Assembly: GCF_001742225.1 (NCBI RefSeq)
Contig: NZ_CP017075.1
Span: 1,488,001-1,552,000 of the forward strand
Length of the DNA stretch: 64,000 nucleotides
DNA from: Novosphingobium resinovorum
Lineage (GTDB): Bacteria; Pseudomonadota; Alphaproteobacteria; Sphingomonadales; Sphingomonadaceae
Direction of reading: 5' to 3'
Below are positions 18,892 through 28,127 of the stretch, piece after piece; the stretch's first letter is position 1; each line of letters starts with the position of its first letter. The position numbers and the translations under genes were made by a program. Under the pieces are notes generated by a model. It ran no database searches and was not told the DNA's origin. It saw only the letters and a list, made by a program, of their open reading frames with translations.

Positions 18892-19818
18892 TCAATCGTG
18901 GAATTCGTCCACCAGCTTGCGGTGGCCGCGCAGGAATGCGTCGGCGACGAGTCGCAGCGGCGCCACGTCCACGTCGCTGCGGCCACCCCGGATGAGGCTG
19001 GCGAAGCGCGCGTAGAGGCCCGGATATTCCATGTCTTCGGCATGCTCGGTGCCGCTCGGAAGCGTCAGCACCGCGCCGCCGTTCGACAGCTTGAGGGTTC
19101 CTTCGTCCGTCTCTACGACGATGTCCCACGACTGCGGGCCGGTCTGCCGCCAGTCGAGGTCCATGTGGATCGGCGCGCCAGCGGTGTCGCGGAACTCGAT
19201 GTCGGCGGCGATCGGCGCGGCACGGTTGGCCGGGATCTCCAGCGTCGCACCCTGCAGGAACATCGGGCGCGGCAGGATGTGCGTGACGATCGAAAGCGCA
19301 TTGATGCCCGGATCGAACACGCCAAGGCCGCCCGGCTCCCAGATCCAGGCCTGGCCCGGATGCCACACGCGCACGTCCTCGCGCCACACGATCGAAACCT
19401 TCTCGATCTTGCGGTCGGACAGCCACGCGCGCGCCGGGGCCACGCCCGCCGCAAAGCGCGAGTGCCACGAGGCGAACAGCGTCGCGCCGACCTTCTCGGC
19501 GCGGCTTTCCAGCGCCACGACTTCGGACAGCGTCGCGCCCGGCGGCTTTTCGAGGAACACGTGCATGCCCTTCGACAGCGCCTGCACGGCAAGGTCATAG
19601 CGGACCTGCGGCGGCGTGCAGAGCGCCACCGCATCGATCGCCGGACCATTCGCGATCAGTTCGTCGAGGCTCTTCGCGTGGGGCACGCCCTCGACGCCCG
19701 GATCACGCGGGCTGACGGTGGCGGCGAGGCTGAACGCCTTGTTCCCGGCGATGGCGGGAAGGTGCTGGTCGCGGGCGATCTTGCCCACGCCCACCACCGC
19801 AATGCGGATCGGGTCCAT
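18892..19818 (-). CDS. araA: L-arabinose/D-galactose 1-dehydrogenase (Gfo/Idh/MocA)
   Basis: A 308-aa NAD(P)-dependent oxidoreductase. The Rossmann motif GVGKIARDQHLPAIA lies near residue 10 and the catalytic EKP motif (FLEKPPGATLSEV) near residue 91. Length and sequence match the Azospirillum-type L-arabinose 1-dehydrogenase/galactose 1-dehydrogenase. In this cluster it is inferred to oxidise L-arabinose to the lactone, the first step of the non-phosphorylating pathway. The gene follows the FAH gene by 3 bp. Confidence 0.85.
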   Translation of the reverse strand: MDPIRIAVVGVGKIARDQHLPAIAGNKAFSLAATVSPRDPGVEGVPHAKSLDELIANGPAIDAVALCTPPQVRYDLAVQALSKGMHVFLEKPPGATLSEVVALESRAEKVGATLFASWHSRFAAGVAPARAWLSDRKIEKVSIVWREDVRVWHPGQAWIWEPGGLGVFDPGINALSIVTHILPRPMFLQGATLEIPANRAAPIAADIEFRDTAGAPIHMDLDWRQTGPQSWDIVVETDEGTLKLSNGGAVLTLPSGTEHAEDMEYPGLYARFASLIRGGRSDVDVAPLRLVADAFLRGHRKLVDEFHD

Positions 19819-19821
19819 CGA

Positions 19822-20817
19822 TCAGAGCGCCTTCACCGCGAAGGCGCGCTCGGGAACGCGGACCAGCCTGTTGGCGACCGGCAGCGTGAAAGGTGCGGCC
19901 GAAATCTCGAACACGTCGCCTTCCTGCGTCTGCACGCCGTCGCTGAACGAAAGCGTCGCGGTGCCGAAAAAGTGGACATGCACGTCGCCCGCGCGGCGGA
20001 ACAGGTCGTACTTGAAGTGGTGATGCTCAAGGTTCGCGAACGTATGCGACATGTTACCCTCGCCCGAGAGGAAGGGCTTTTCCCAGATCGTCTCGCCACC
20101 CCGGATGACCTTGCTGGTGCCCTCGATATGCGAGGGCGGCGTGCCGAGCAGCAGCTCTGGGCCGAGCGCGGCCTGACGCAGCTTCGAGTGGGCCAGCCAC
20201 AGGTAGTTGTGACGCTCGGTAACGTGGTCCGAATACTCGTTGGCAAGCGCGAGGCCGAGGCGGTAGGCAGTGCCGTCCTCGCCGATCAGGTAGATGCCTG
20301 CGAGTTCGGGCTCCTCGCCGCCGTCCTTGGCGAAGGCAGGCATTTCGAGGTCGTCGGTCGGGCCGACGAGCTGCGAGCCGTCGCCCTTGTAGAACCATTC
20401 CGGCTGCTGGCCGACTTCGCCCGGCGCGGGCTTGCCGCCTTCGAGGCCTTCCAGGAACATGCGCATGGAGTCGGTCGGCTTCTCCTCGGAAGCGGCCGCC
20501 TTATGCATCTTGTCGCGACCCTCGGCCGAGCCGAGGTGCGTCAGGCCAGTGCCCGCGAGCAGCAGGTGTGCGCCGTCCTCGTGGTCGATCGGCGCGAGCA
20601 GGCGGCCCGCCGCGAACTCGGCGGCGATATCGACGGCTTCGCCCTGCCCGGCATCCTTGGCGGCCTCGGCAAGCGTCTGGCCCGCAGCGATCGCGCCAAG
20701 CGCGAGTTCACGCACCGAGGCGATGCCCGGTAGGAAATGCGCGGCATCACCGTCGGCGAGAATGACGGAACGAACGCCCTCGGCGCTCAGGTGCTGGAGC
20801 AGGCGAAGATAAGTCAT
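19822..20817 (-). CDS. AraD1/GguC-family FAH-like protein
   Basis: A 331-aa fumarylacetoacetate-hydrolase-like protein of the GguC/AraD1 type, with AHLLLAGTGLTHLGSAEGRD near residue 84, PEWFYKGDGSQLVGP near residue 144 and GTPPSHIEGTSKVIRGGETIW near residue 226. This family occurs in oxidative pentose clusters and is proposed to dehydrate 2-keto-3-deoxy-L-arabonate to 2-oxoglutarate semialdehyde. No DHDPS-fold AraD is encoded nearby, which supports that role here. Starts after GGGAG at 20817 and is followed 3 bp later by the arabinose dehydrogenase gene. Confidence 0.78.
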   Translation of the reverse strand: MTYLRLLQHLSAEGVRSVILADGDAAHFLPGIASVRELALGAIAAGQTLAEAAKDAGQGEAVDIAAEFAAGRLLAPIDHEDGAHLLLAGTGLTHLGSAEGRDKMHKAAASEEKPTDSMRMFLEGLEGGKPAPGEVGQQPEWFYKGDGSQLVGPTDDLEMPAFAKDGGEEPELAGIYLIGEDGTAYRLGLALANEYSDHVTERHNYLWLAHSKLRQAALGPELLLGTPPSHIEGTSKVIRGGETIWEKPFLSGEGNMSHTFANLEHHHFKYDLFRRAGDVHVHFFGTATLSFSDGVQTQEGDVFEISAAPFTLPVANRLVRVPERAFAVKAL

Positions 20818-20878
20818 GGGTACTCTCCCAAAGGCGGCGCGCTTCTTGAGAGCGCGCCGCCCGGATGGTTGGATCAGA

Positions 20879-22408
20879 TCAGTTGAGGGTCAGAGTGCCA
20901 TCGATCAGGCGCGGGGCGCCGTCACCGAAGGCATCGTCACGCAGTTCGGCCGGAAGCAGCCCCTGCGCAAAGTTCTGGTAGCTGACCGGACGCAGGTAGC
21001 GGTCGATCGCCATGCTGCCGACCGACGTGGTGCGCGGGTCGGAAGTCGAGGGGAACGGGCCGCCGTGGACCATCGCGTGGCACACTTCGACGCCGGTGGG
21101 CCAGCCGTTGACGAGGATGCGGCCGACCTTGCGCTCCAGCACCGGCAGGACGCGGGCGGCGGCGCCCTCGTCGGCATCGTCCATGTGGAGGGTTGCGGTC
21201 AGCTGGCCTTCAAGGCCTTCGAGTACGGTCAGCAGCTCGGCTTCGTCCTTGCAGCGCACGACGATCGAGGAGGCGCCGAACACTTCGTCGCCCGCCGCCT
21301 TGTCCGCAAGGAACTGCGCGGCCGAGGTCTGGAACAGGATCGCGCCGCCGGTGGTGACGCTGCCCTCTTCGCCCTTGGCCAGCGTTTCGACGCCGGGAAG
21401 AGCTTGGAGCGCAGCGACGCCCTTGGCGTACGCTGCGGCGATGCCGGTGGTCAGCATGGTCTGCGGCTTGGCTTCCGACACGCCGGTGGTGGCGGCGGTT
21501 ACGAAGGCATCCAGCCCCTCGCCCTCGACGGCAAGGATCAGGCCGGGATTGGTGCAGAACTGGCCTGCACCCATCGTCAGCGAGCCGACGAAAGCCGCGC
21601 CGAGCACTTCGCCGCGCGCCTTGAGCGCCTCGGGAAGCAGCAGGACGGGGTTGATGCTCGACATTTCGGCATAGACCGGGATCGGCACTTCGCGCGCCTG
21701 CGCGAGCCTGGCGAGAGCAAGACCGCCGCCACGCGAACCGGTGAAGCCGACCGCCATGATCGCCGGGTGCTGCACGAGCGCCGCGCCCAGTTCGTTCGAG
21801 GGACCGACGAGGTGCTGGAACACGCCCTCGGGCAGACCCGCATCCTTCACCGCCTTGGTGATGGCGGCAGCGATCAGCGCGCCGGTGACCGGGTGCGCCG
21901 GGTGGCCCTTGACGACGACCGGGCAGCCCGCCGCCAGCGCCGAAGCGGTGTCACCACCCGCCGTCGAGAACGCGAGCGGGAAGTTCGAGGCGCCGAACAC
22001 TGCGACCGGACCGACCGGGATCATGCGCAAGCGCAGGTCCGGACGCGGCAGCGGCGCGCGGTCGGGCAGCGCGGGATCGATACGAAGCTGCTGCCACTGG
22101 CCTTTGCGCACGACGTCGGCGAACAGGCGCAGCTGACCACAGGTACGACCACGCTCACCCTCGCCGCGACCGCGCGGCAGGCCGCTCTCGGCGATGTAGG
22201 CTTCGATCAGCGGCTCACCGATCGCCATGATCTCGTCAGCGATTCGCTCGAGAAACGCAGCGCGCGTCTCGCGATCGGTGGCGCGGTAGGTGTCGAACGC
22301 AGCAGCCGCGGCGGCGCAGGCAGCGGCCACATCAGCGGTGGTGCTGATGGCGAGCGGCTCACCCTGAGGCTCACCGGTAGCGGCGACGATGGAACGAAAT
22401 TCAGTCAT
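20879..22408 (-). CDS. 2-oxoglutarate semialdehyde dehydrogenase
   Basis: A 509-aa aldehyde dehydrogenase of the KGSADH type found in pentose and sugar-acid pathways. The segment [20 protein letters not shown] near residue 137, [10 protein letters not shown] near residue 222 and the catalytic cysteine in [11 protein letters not shown] near residue 288 all fit. It would make the final step, forming 2-oxoglutarate. First gene of the minus-strand operon, divergent from the FadR regulator and starting just beside the weaker operator at 22421-22438. Confidence 0.9.
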   Translation of the reverse strand: MTEFRSIVAATGEPQGEPLAISTTADVAAACAAAAAAFDTYRATDRETRAAFLERIADEIMAIGEPLIEAYIAESGLPRGRGEGERGRTCGQLRLFADVVRKGQWQQLRIDPALPDRAPLPRPDLRLRMIPVGPVAVFGASNFPLAFSTAGGDTASALAAGCPVVVKGHPAHPVTGALIAAAITKAVKDAGLPEGVFQHLVGPSNELGAALVQHPAIMAVGFTGSRGGGLALARLAQAREVPIPVYAEMSSINPVLLLPEALKARGEVLGAAFVGSLTMGAGQFCTNPGLILAVEGEGLDAFVTAATTGVSEAKPQTMLTTGIAAAYAKGVAALQALPGVETLAKGEEGSVTTGGAILFQTSAAQFLADKAAGDEVFGASSIVVRCKDEAELLTVLEGLEGQLTATLHMDDADEGAAARVLPVLERKVGRILVNGWPTGVEVCHAMVHGGPFPSTSDPRTTSVGSMAIDRYLRPVSYQNFAQGLLPAELRDDAFGDGAPRLIDGTLTLN

Positions 22409-22420
22409 TGGGCACTCCCT

Positions 22421-22438
22421 ATTTACTCCGACATATTT
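22421..22438. promoter_or_regulatory. Diverged FadR-type operator at the regulator/dehydrogenase promoter
   Basis: On the minus strand the stretch reads AAATATGTCGGAGTAAAT, similar to the exact sites at 14468 and 24913 (shared GTCGGA). It lies between the dehydrogenase start (22408) and the regulator start (22520), where autoregulation would be expected. Confidence 0.5.
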
Positions 22439-22519
22439 CCTGTGCGAGCGAAACGCAATGTTTGTCGTTCCTTCTCGTGCAAACCGCTGTTAGTTTCGCT
22501 CCCGGAGGAGCCCATACCT

Positions 22520-23275
22520 GTGCCAGATGCCGATTTGACGACCGCCGACGAAAACATCAAACAGGGCGAGGAAGCCCGAGGCCCCGGCCGCAGACTGCAC
22601 GGAGCCATTGCACACAAGCTCGGCACCGCCATCTTGTCAGGCAAATATGCTCCCGGCGACATTCTGTCGGGCGAAGTCGCCTTCGCCGAGGAACTGCAGG
22701 TCTCCCGGAGCGCCTACCGCGAGGCGATCCAGGTGCTCACCGCCAAGGGCCTCGTCGCGAGCCGCCCCAAGGCCGGCACGCGCGTCCTCCCGCGTGATCG
22801 CTGGAACCTGCTCGACCCCGAAGTGCTCGGCTGGGCCTTCGCAGGCGAGCCCGACATCGAATTCGTCCGCAGCCTGTTCGAACTGCGCGCCATCGTCGAA
22901 CCCGCCGCTGCCCGCCTCGCCGCCCAACGCCGAGATAAGGCCGACCTGAAAGCGATGAAGGACGCCCTCACCGCCATGCGCCGCCATACCCTCACCACCG
23001 AGGCCGGACGCGCCGCTGACCGCGACTTTCACAAGGCCATCCTTCAGGCGACGCGCAACGACGCGCTTCTGACCCTCAGCGCCTCGATCGGCGCGGCAGT
23101 GAACTGGACCACGCAGTTCAAGCAACGCGCCCGCGCCCTGCCGCGCAATCCGATCCCGGATCACGTCAAGGTCTACGACGCGATCGCCGCAGGGGATGCT
23201 GCTGCTGCTGCGGAGGCGATGAACGTGCTGGTGGATCTGGCTCTGGAAGATACGCGTAGCTCGATGGAAGATTGA
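22520..23275 (+). CDS. FadR-subfamily GntR transcriptional regulator
   Basis: A 251-aa regulator. The N-terminal winged helix-turn-helix runs over residues 27-95 (LSGEVAFAEELQVSRSAYRE, then GLVASRPKAGTRV). The C-terminal FCD helical ligand domain begins near FVRSLFELRAIVEPAAARLA and includes RDFHKAILQATRN, whose Asp/His positions are typical metal-site residues. GTG at 22520 follows GGAGGAG at good spacing; the longer frame has no coding character. It is divergent from the catabolic operon, and exact FadR-type sites lie at two cluster promoters, so it is the likely repressor relieved by a sugar acid. Confidence 0.9.
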   Translation: MPDADLTTADENIKQGEEARGPGRRLHGAIAHKLGTAILSGKYAPGDILSGEVAFAEELQVSRSAYREAIQVLTAKGLVASRPKAGTRVLPRDRWNLLDPEVLGWAFAGEPDIEFVRSLFELRAIVEPAAARLAAQRRDKADLKAMKDALTAMRRHTLTTEAGRAADRDFHKAILQATRNDALLTLSASIGAAVNWTTQFKQRARALPRNPIPDHVKVYDAIAAGDAAAAAEAMNVLVDLALEDTRSSMED

Positions 23276-23287
23276 ACAAGGGGAATT

Positions 23288-23460
23288 CGCAGGGGTTTAC
23301 CACCCCTGCACCCCGTATATCGTCGAGGTCACGCGCGCCGCCTCCTCATCCACGAGGGTGAGCCGGGAGACTGAATAGCCTGCGGCGCAATAGAGCACCG
23401 AGACTGCTGCGCGCACCTCGTCGCCAAGTCCACGGGGTGCAGGGGTGGTAAACCCCTGCG
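23288..23460. repeat. 173-bp element with perfect 29-bp terminal inverted repeats
   Basis: Arms 23288-23316 and 23432-23460 are perfect reverse complements (cgcaggggtttaccacccct and onward) enclosing 115 bp without a convincing gene. The layout resembles a miniature non-autonomous element or a large REP-type palindrome. Together with the terminator it fills the gap between the convergent regulator and transporter genes. Confidence 0.85.
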
Positions 23461-23481
23461 ACTTCCTCTTGCTTCTTAAAC

Positions 23482-23518
23482 AAAAAAAGCCCCGACGATC
23501 TCTCGCCGGGGCTTTTTT
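23482..23518. terminator. Bidirectional rho-independent terminator
   Basis: A-run, then stem AAGCCCCG...CGGGGCTT with a short loop, then a T-run. It works in both directions and separates the convergent FadR regulator and MFS transporter genes. Confidence 0.9.
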
Positions 23519-23532
23519 GCGTGCCTGAAGCG

Positions 23533-24846
23533 TTATTCGAAAGTCGCTTCCGGCGGCGGCACCGCGTTGGTCGGCTTGCTGCCCCACAGGGCGTAAAACA
23601 GCACGTAGAGTTCGCAAGCCGCCGTCAGCAGGAACGAGGTCTGCAGGCCGTAGTTGTCGGCCAGCCAGCCCTGCACCACGACCAGAGCGCCACCTGCGAT
23701 CGCCATGACGAGCAGGCCGGAACCTTCCTCGGTCAGCGGGCCGAGGCCCTTGATGCCGAGGGTGAAGATGGTCGGGAACATGATCGAGTGGAACAGGCCG
23801 ACGAGGATCAGCGACCACATCGCCACTTCGCCGTGGGCGAACACCGTCACCATCATCACCGCGAAGGCCCCGATCGAGAAGAATGCCAGCACCTTGCCCG
23901 CGTCGAAGCGCTGCATGACCAGCGACCCGGCGAAGCGACCGACCATCATGCCGCCCCACAGGAACGACAGGTACTTGCCGGCCTGCTCATGCGTCAGGTT
24001 GGCGATGTCAGGCTGGCTGACGAAGTTCACGAAGAGGTTGGCGACGCCGATTTCCGCGATCAGATAGATGAAGATCGCGGGCACGCCGAACACCAGGTTG
24101 CGGTGGTTCCAGAGCGAGAGGTGCTTGCGCTCCTCCTTGGCGGCGCGCGAGTCGGCCGAACCCATAGCGGGCAGCGGGAACTTGGCGATGATGACCGCGA
24201 GGATCACCAGCACCACGGCGACGAGCGCGTAAGGCAGGATCACCGAGTGGGCGTCCGCCATGCGCTCGGCTTCGGTCAGGACGGTCCCGGCGGTCGCCGT
24301 GCCACCCTTGGAACGACCGAGGATCAGGTAGGCCCCGAAGAGCGGCGCCAGCATCGTGCCCGCCGAGTTCAGCGCCTGCACCAGATTGAGGCGCGAGGAC
24401 GCGGTCTCCGGTTTGCCGACGACAGCGACGTAGGGGTTCGCGGCCACCTGCAGTAGGGTGATGCCGCTGGCGATGACGAACAGCATGACGAGCGTGACGC
24501 CGTAGGACGGGATGCTCGCTGCCAGCATCATGCCGCATGCGCCTGCAGCCATGATGAGCAGGCCCGCGACGAGCGACTTCTGATAGCCGATCCGCTCGAT
24601 CAGCTTGGCTGACGGGATCGAGGCCACGAAGTAGGCGATGAACCATACCGATTCGATCAGTGTCGTCTGGGTGTAGCTCAGCTCGAATACGCTGCGCAGG
24701 TGCGGCAGCAGCGTATTGTTGATGACGGTGATGAAGCCCCACATGAAGAACAGGCTGGCGAGCAGCGTAAGCGCGGGACCGTAGCGCACGCCTGCGGGCT
24801 GGGCGTGCAGCACCGGGGCGTCGGTGGATGAGACCACTGGGGGCAT
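23533..24846 (-). CDS. FucP-family sugar:H+ symporter (MFS)
   Basis: A 437-aa protein with about 12 hydrophobic segments. The opening LLASLFFMWGFITVINNTLLP and the segment LLQVAANPYVAVVGKPETASSRLNL (split by a loop) are hallmarks of the FucP/GluP sugar symporter group. L-arabinose is the inferred substrate from context. GAGAGGAA precedes the ATG. The promoter region is shared with the divergent mutarotase gene and holds an exact FadR-type operator at 24913-24923. Confidence 0.88.
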   Translation of the reverse strand: MPPVVSSTDAPVLHAQPAGVRYGPALTLLASLFFMWGFITVINNTLLPHLRSVFELSYTQTTLIESVWFIAYFVASIPSAKLIERIGYQKSLVAGLLIMAAGACGMMLAASIPSYGVTLVMLFVIASGITLLQVAANPYVAVVGKPETASSRLNLVQALNSAGTMLAPLFGAYLILGRSKGGTATAGTVLTEAERMADAHSVILPYALVAVVLVILAVIIAKFPLPAMGSADSRAAKEERKHLSLWNHRNLVFGVPAIFIYLIAEIGVANLFVNFVSQPDIANLTHEQAGKYLSFLWGGMMVGRFAGSLVMQRFDAGKVLAFFSIGAFAVMMVTVFAHGEVAMWSLILVGLFHSIMFPTIFTLGIKGLGPLTEEGSGLLVMAIAGGALVVVQGWLADNYGLQTSFLLTAACELYVLFYALWGSKPTNAVPPPEATFE

Positions 24847-24910
24847 GACATTCCTCTCGATAGCGACGCCGGACGACCACTTGTACCGTGAACCGGCTTG
24901 CGCTCTTTCT

Positions 24911-24926
24911 ATTTGTCGGACTATAT
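24911..24926. promoter_or_regulatory. FadR/GntR-type operator between transporter and mutarotase
   Basis: ATTTGTCGGACTATAT contains TTGTCGGACTA, an exact TnGTnnnACnA match and nearly identical to the site upstream of the TonB receptor. Placement between divergent starts (24846 and 25003) would let one regulator control both. Confidence 0.65.
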
Positions 24927-25002
24927 GCGCGAAGCGGCGTCGTCAATGGGGCGCGTCTTCGTACAAGAATCGAAATCTCACCGAAATGCGGGAGCTAAGG
25001 GA

Positions 25003-26154
25003 ATGAGGAATCCGGTCAAGGCCATCACGACGGCAGCGTCGGTTCTGGCACTGGCATTCGGCGCCAATGCCGCGCTGGCCACCGAAGCGACGCAGGCGAG
25101 CGCGGGCAAGCTGTCGAACGGCAGCGAAGTCACCGCGGTGACGCTGACGGCAGGTAACGGCGTTTCCGCCACGATCCTGACCTTCGGCGCGACGCTGTGG
25201 AAGCTGAATGCGCCCGATCGCGACGGCAAGACCGCCGACGTCCTCGTCGCCTACGACAAGCTCTCCGACTTCGAGACGCGCCCGAACTTCTGGGGCGCAA
25301 CCATCGGCCGCTACGGCAACCGCATCGCCGACGGCAAGTTCACGCTCGATGGCAAGACCTACCAGCTTCCCGGCAACGACCACGGCCAGTCGCTCCACGG
25401 CGGCGGCAAGGGCTTCGATGTGCAGAACTGGAAGCTCGAATCGGTGAAGTCGGGCAAGGTGGCGACGGCGGTGTTCTCGCTGGTCAGCCCTGACGGCGAT
25501 TCCGGCTACCCCGGCACCGTGAAGGCGAAGGTCACCTATTCGCTCGACGAATCCGGCAACCTGCAGATCGTCTTCGACGCGACGACCGACAAGCCGACCG
25601 TGCTCAACATGACCAACCACGCCATCTTCAATATGGCGGGCGAAGGGTCGGAGCGCGATGCGATGACCAACGTGCTCACCCTCCCGGCGAGCAAGTACAC
25701 TCCCGTCAACGAAAAGCTGATCCCGACCGGCGAACTGCGCGCCGTCGAGGGCACGCCGTTCGACTTCCGCAACGGCAAGCCGGTCGCCGTGGGCCTGCGC
25801 GACGGCAACGACCAGCAGATCGTCTACGGGCGCGGCTTCGATCACAACTTCGCGCTCGACAAGGGCCAGACCAAGACCCCCGAACTCGCCGCCCGCCTAG
25901 AAGACCCCGTCTCGGGCCGCGTGCTGGAACTGCTGACGACCGAGCCTGGCGTCCAGTTCTACTCCGGCAACTTCCTCGACGGCACCTTCATCGGCAAGCA
26001 GGGCCACCTCTACCGCATGGGCGACGGCATCGCGCTGGAACCGCAGAAGTTCCCCGACAGCCCCAACCACGCCAACTTCCCGAGCACCCGCGTCGATCCC
26101 GGCAAGCCGTACCGGCATGTCATGATCTACCGCGTCACCACTTCTCCGCGCTGA
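25003..26154 (+). CDS. Periplasmic aldose 1-epimerase (mutarotase)
   Basis: A 383-aa GalM-family mutarotase with signal peptide (ITTAASVLALAFGANAALAT). Family segments include NFWGATIGRYGNRIADGKF, HGQSLHGGGKGFDVQNW (His of the active site), LNMTNHAIFNMAG and a late TEPGVQFYSGNFLDG containing a conserved loop near the catalytic Glu region. It interconverts sugar anomers released in the periplasm before uptake. The ATG at 25003 is chosen for its signal peptide and the preceding GGGAGCTAAGGG. Confidence 0.9.
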   Translation: MRNPVKAITTAASVLALAFGANAALATEATQASAGKLSNGSEVTAVTLTAGNGVSATILTFGATLWKLNAPDRDGKTADVLVAYDKLSDFETRPNFWGATIGRYGNRIADGKFTLDGKTYQLPGNDHGQSLHGGGKGFDVQNWKLESVKSGKVATAVFSLVSPDGDSGYPGTVKAKVTYSLDESGNLQIVFDATTDKPTVLNMTNHAIFNMAGEGSERDAMTNVLTLPASKYTPVNEKLIPTGELRAVEGTPFDFRNGKPVAVGLRDGNDQQIVYGRGFDHNFALDKGQTKTPELAARLEDPVSGRVLELLTTEPGVQFYSGNFLDGTFIGKQGHLYRMGDGIALEPQKFPDSPNHANFPSTRVDPGKPYRHVMIYRVTTSPR

Positions 26155-26175
26155 ACCGGACCAAAGAAAACAACC

Positions 26176-27972
26176 ATGACCGAAACCCCTGCTCCCAAGC
26201 TGCGCTCGCGCGCCTGGTTCGACAATCCCGACAACATCGACATGACCTCGCTCTACCTGGAGCGATATCTGAACTTCGGCCTCAGCCTTGAAGAACTGCG
26301 TTCGGGCAAGCCGATCATCGGCATCGCCCAGTCGGGCAGCGACCTTAGCCCGTGCAATCGCCACCACCTCGTGCTGGCCGAGCGCATCCGCGAAGGCATC
26401 CGCGAGATGGGCGGCATCGCTCTGGAATTCCCGGTCCACCCGATCCAGGAAACCGGCAAGCGGCCCACCGCCGGGCTCGACCGAAACCTGTCGTACCTTG
26501 GCCTCGTCGAGGCGCTCTACGGCTACCCGCTCGACGGCGTGGTGCTGACCACCGGCTGCGACAAGACGACCCCGGCGATGCTCATGGCCGCCGCGACCGT
26601 CAATATCCCCGCCATTGCGTTGTCGGTCGGCCCGATGCTCAACGGCTGGCACAAAGGCGAGCGCACCGGTTCGGGCACGATCGTCTGGAAGGGCCGTCAG
26701 ATGATGGCGGCGGGCGAACTGGACGCGGACGGCTTCATCAAGCTCGTCGCCTCCTCGGCGCCCTCGACCGGCTACTGCAACACGATGGGCACGGCGACGA
26801 CGATGAACTCGCTGGCCGAGGCGCTGGGCATGATGCTGCCCGGCTCGGCGGCGATCCCCGCGCCTTACCGCGACCGCCAGGAATGCGCCTACCACACCGG
26901 CAAGCGCATCGTCGACATGGTGCGCGAGGACCTCAAGCCCTCGGACATCCTGACCCTCGACGCCTTCCACAACGCGATCGTCGTCAACGCCGCGATCGGC
27001 GGTTCGACCAACGCGCCGATCCACCTGGCAGCCCTCGCCCGCCACGTCGGCGTGGACCTGCCGCTCAAGGACTGGGAGCGCCTTGGCCACAAGATCCCGC
27101 TGCTGGTGAACCTGCAGCCCGCCGGTGAGTATCTGGGCGAGGACTACTACCACGCGGGCGGCGTCCCCGCCGTCGTCGCGCAGTTGATCGGCCAGGGACT
27201 GATCCAGGAGAGCGCCCTCACCGTCAACGGCAAGACCATCGGCGACAACTGCCGTGACGCCACGATCGAGGACGCCAAGGTCATCAAGACCTTCGACGAT
27301 CCGCTGGTCGAGGAAGCGGGCTTCCTCGTCCTGTCGGGCAACCTGTTCGACGCGGCGATCATGAAGACCAGCGTGATCTCCAAGGAGTTCCGCGACCGCT
27401 ACCTCTCGAACCCCGAAGACCCGGACGCCTTCGAAGGCCCCGCCGTGGTGTTCGACGGTCCCGAGGACTACCACCACCGCATCGACGATCCCTCGGTCGG
27501 CATCACCCCCGAGACGCTGATGTTCATGCGCGGCGCGGGGCCGATCGGTTACCCCGGCGCGGCTGAAGTCGTGAACATGCGCCCGCCCGCCTACCTCATC
27601 ACCGAGGGCGTCAGCGCCCTGCCCTGCATCGGCGACGGCCGCCAGTCGGGCACTTCGGGGAGCCCGTCGATCCTCAACGCCTCGCCGGAAGCGGCGGCGA
27701 TGGGCGGCCTCGCGCTGCTCCGGACCGGCGACCGGGTGCGCATGGACCTCAAGGCAGGCAAAGTGGACGTGCTGATCTCCGACGAGGAGATGGCGACGCG
27801 CCGTGCCGAGATGGAGGCCGCAGGCGGCTACCAGTACCCCGCCTCGCAGACGCCGTGGCAGGAAATCCAGCGCGCCCTCGTGGGGCAGATGGATACCGGC
27901 GCAATCCTCGAGGGCGCGGAAAAGTACCAGCGCATCGCCCAGACCATGGGCCTGCCGCGCGACAACCACTGA
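26176..27972 (+). CDS. araC: L-arabonate dehydratase (IlvD/Edd family)
   Basis: A 598-aa iron-sulfur dehydratase. The N-terminal [21 protein letters not shown] is the sugar-acid branch signature of the IlvD/Edd family, distinct from dihydroxyacid dehydratase. Cluster cysteines lie in [11 protein letters not shown] (near residue 129) and in [12 protein letters not shown] (near residue 197). It converts L-arabonate to 2-keto-3-deoxy-L-arabonate. Follows the mutarotase by 21 bp, so the two are co-transcribed. D-galactonate, D-fuconate or D-xylonate are alternative substrates of this family. Confidence 0.88.
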   Translation: MTETPAPKLRSRAWFDNPDNIDMTSLYLERYLNFGLSLEELRSGKPIIGIAQSGSDLSPCNRHHLVLAERIREGIREMGGIALEFPVHPIQETGKRPTAGLDRNLSYLGLVEALYGYPLDGVVLTTGCDKTTPAMLMAAATVNIPAIALSVGPMLNGWHKGERTGSGTIVWKGRQMMAAGELDADGFIKLVASSAPSTGYCNTMGTATTMNSLAEALGMMLPGSAAIPAPYRDRQECAYHTGKRIVDMVREDLKPSDILTLDAFHNAIVVNAAIGGSTNAPIHLAALARHVGVDLPLKDWERLGHKIPLLVNLQPAGEYLGEDYYHAGGVPAVVAQLIGQGLIQESALTVNGKTIGDNCRDATIEDAKVIKTFDDPLVEEAGFLVLSGNLFDAAIMKTSVISKEFRDRYLSNPEDPDAFEGPAVVFDGPEDYHHRIDDPSVGITPETLMFMRGAGPIGYPGAAEVVNMRPPAYLITEGVSALPCIGDGRQSGTSGSPSILNASPEAAAMGGLALLRTGDRVRMDLKAGKVDVLISDEEMATRRAEMEAAGGYQYPASQTPWQEIQRALVGQMDTGAILEGAEKYQRIAQTMGLPRDNH

Positions 27973-27996
27973 GGCCGCGAAGAGGCCCGCCCCCAA

Positions 27997-28053
27997 CCCC
28001 TCCCGCAAGCGGGAGGGAAGACATGAAGATACCCCTCCCGCTTGCGGGAGGGG
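27997..28053. repeat. Tandem CCCCTCCCGC palindromes
   Basis: Two palindromes, 27997-28017 (centre gcaagc) and 28032-28053 (centre gcttgc), both built from CCCTCCCG/CGGGAGGG. They lie between the dehydratase and lactonase genes and would form strong hairpins in the mRNA. Confidence 0.85.
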
Positions 28054-28127
28054 CAGTGAGACTTGGTCCGCAGGACCTAGTCGCAGCGGGGTGGGCCTCC
28101 TTCACCCCCGACCGGGAGAGACTGCGA

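Noticed and set aside
25897..28008. 703-codon open frame antisense to mutarotase and dehydratase
   Set aside because: It spans two well-supported genes, and its Val/Asp/Arg-rich composition is that of a shadow frame.
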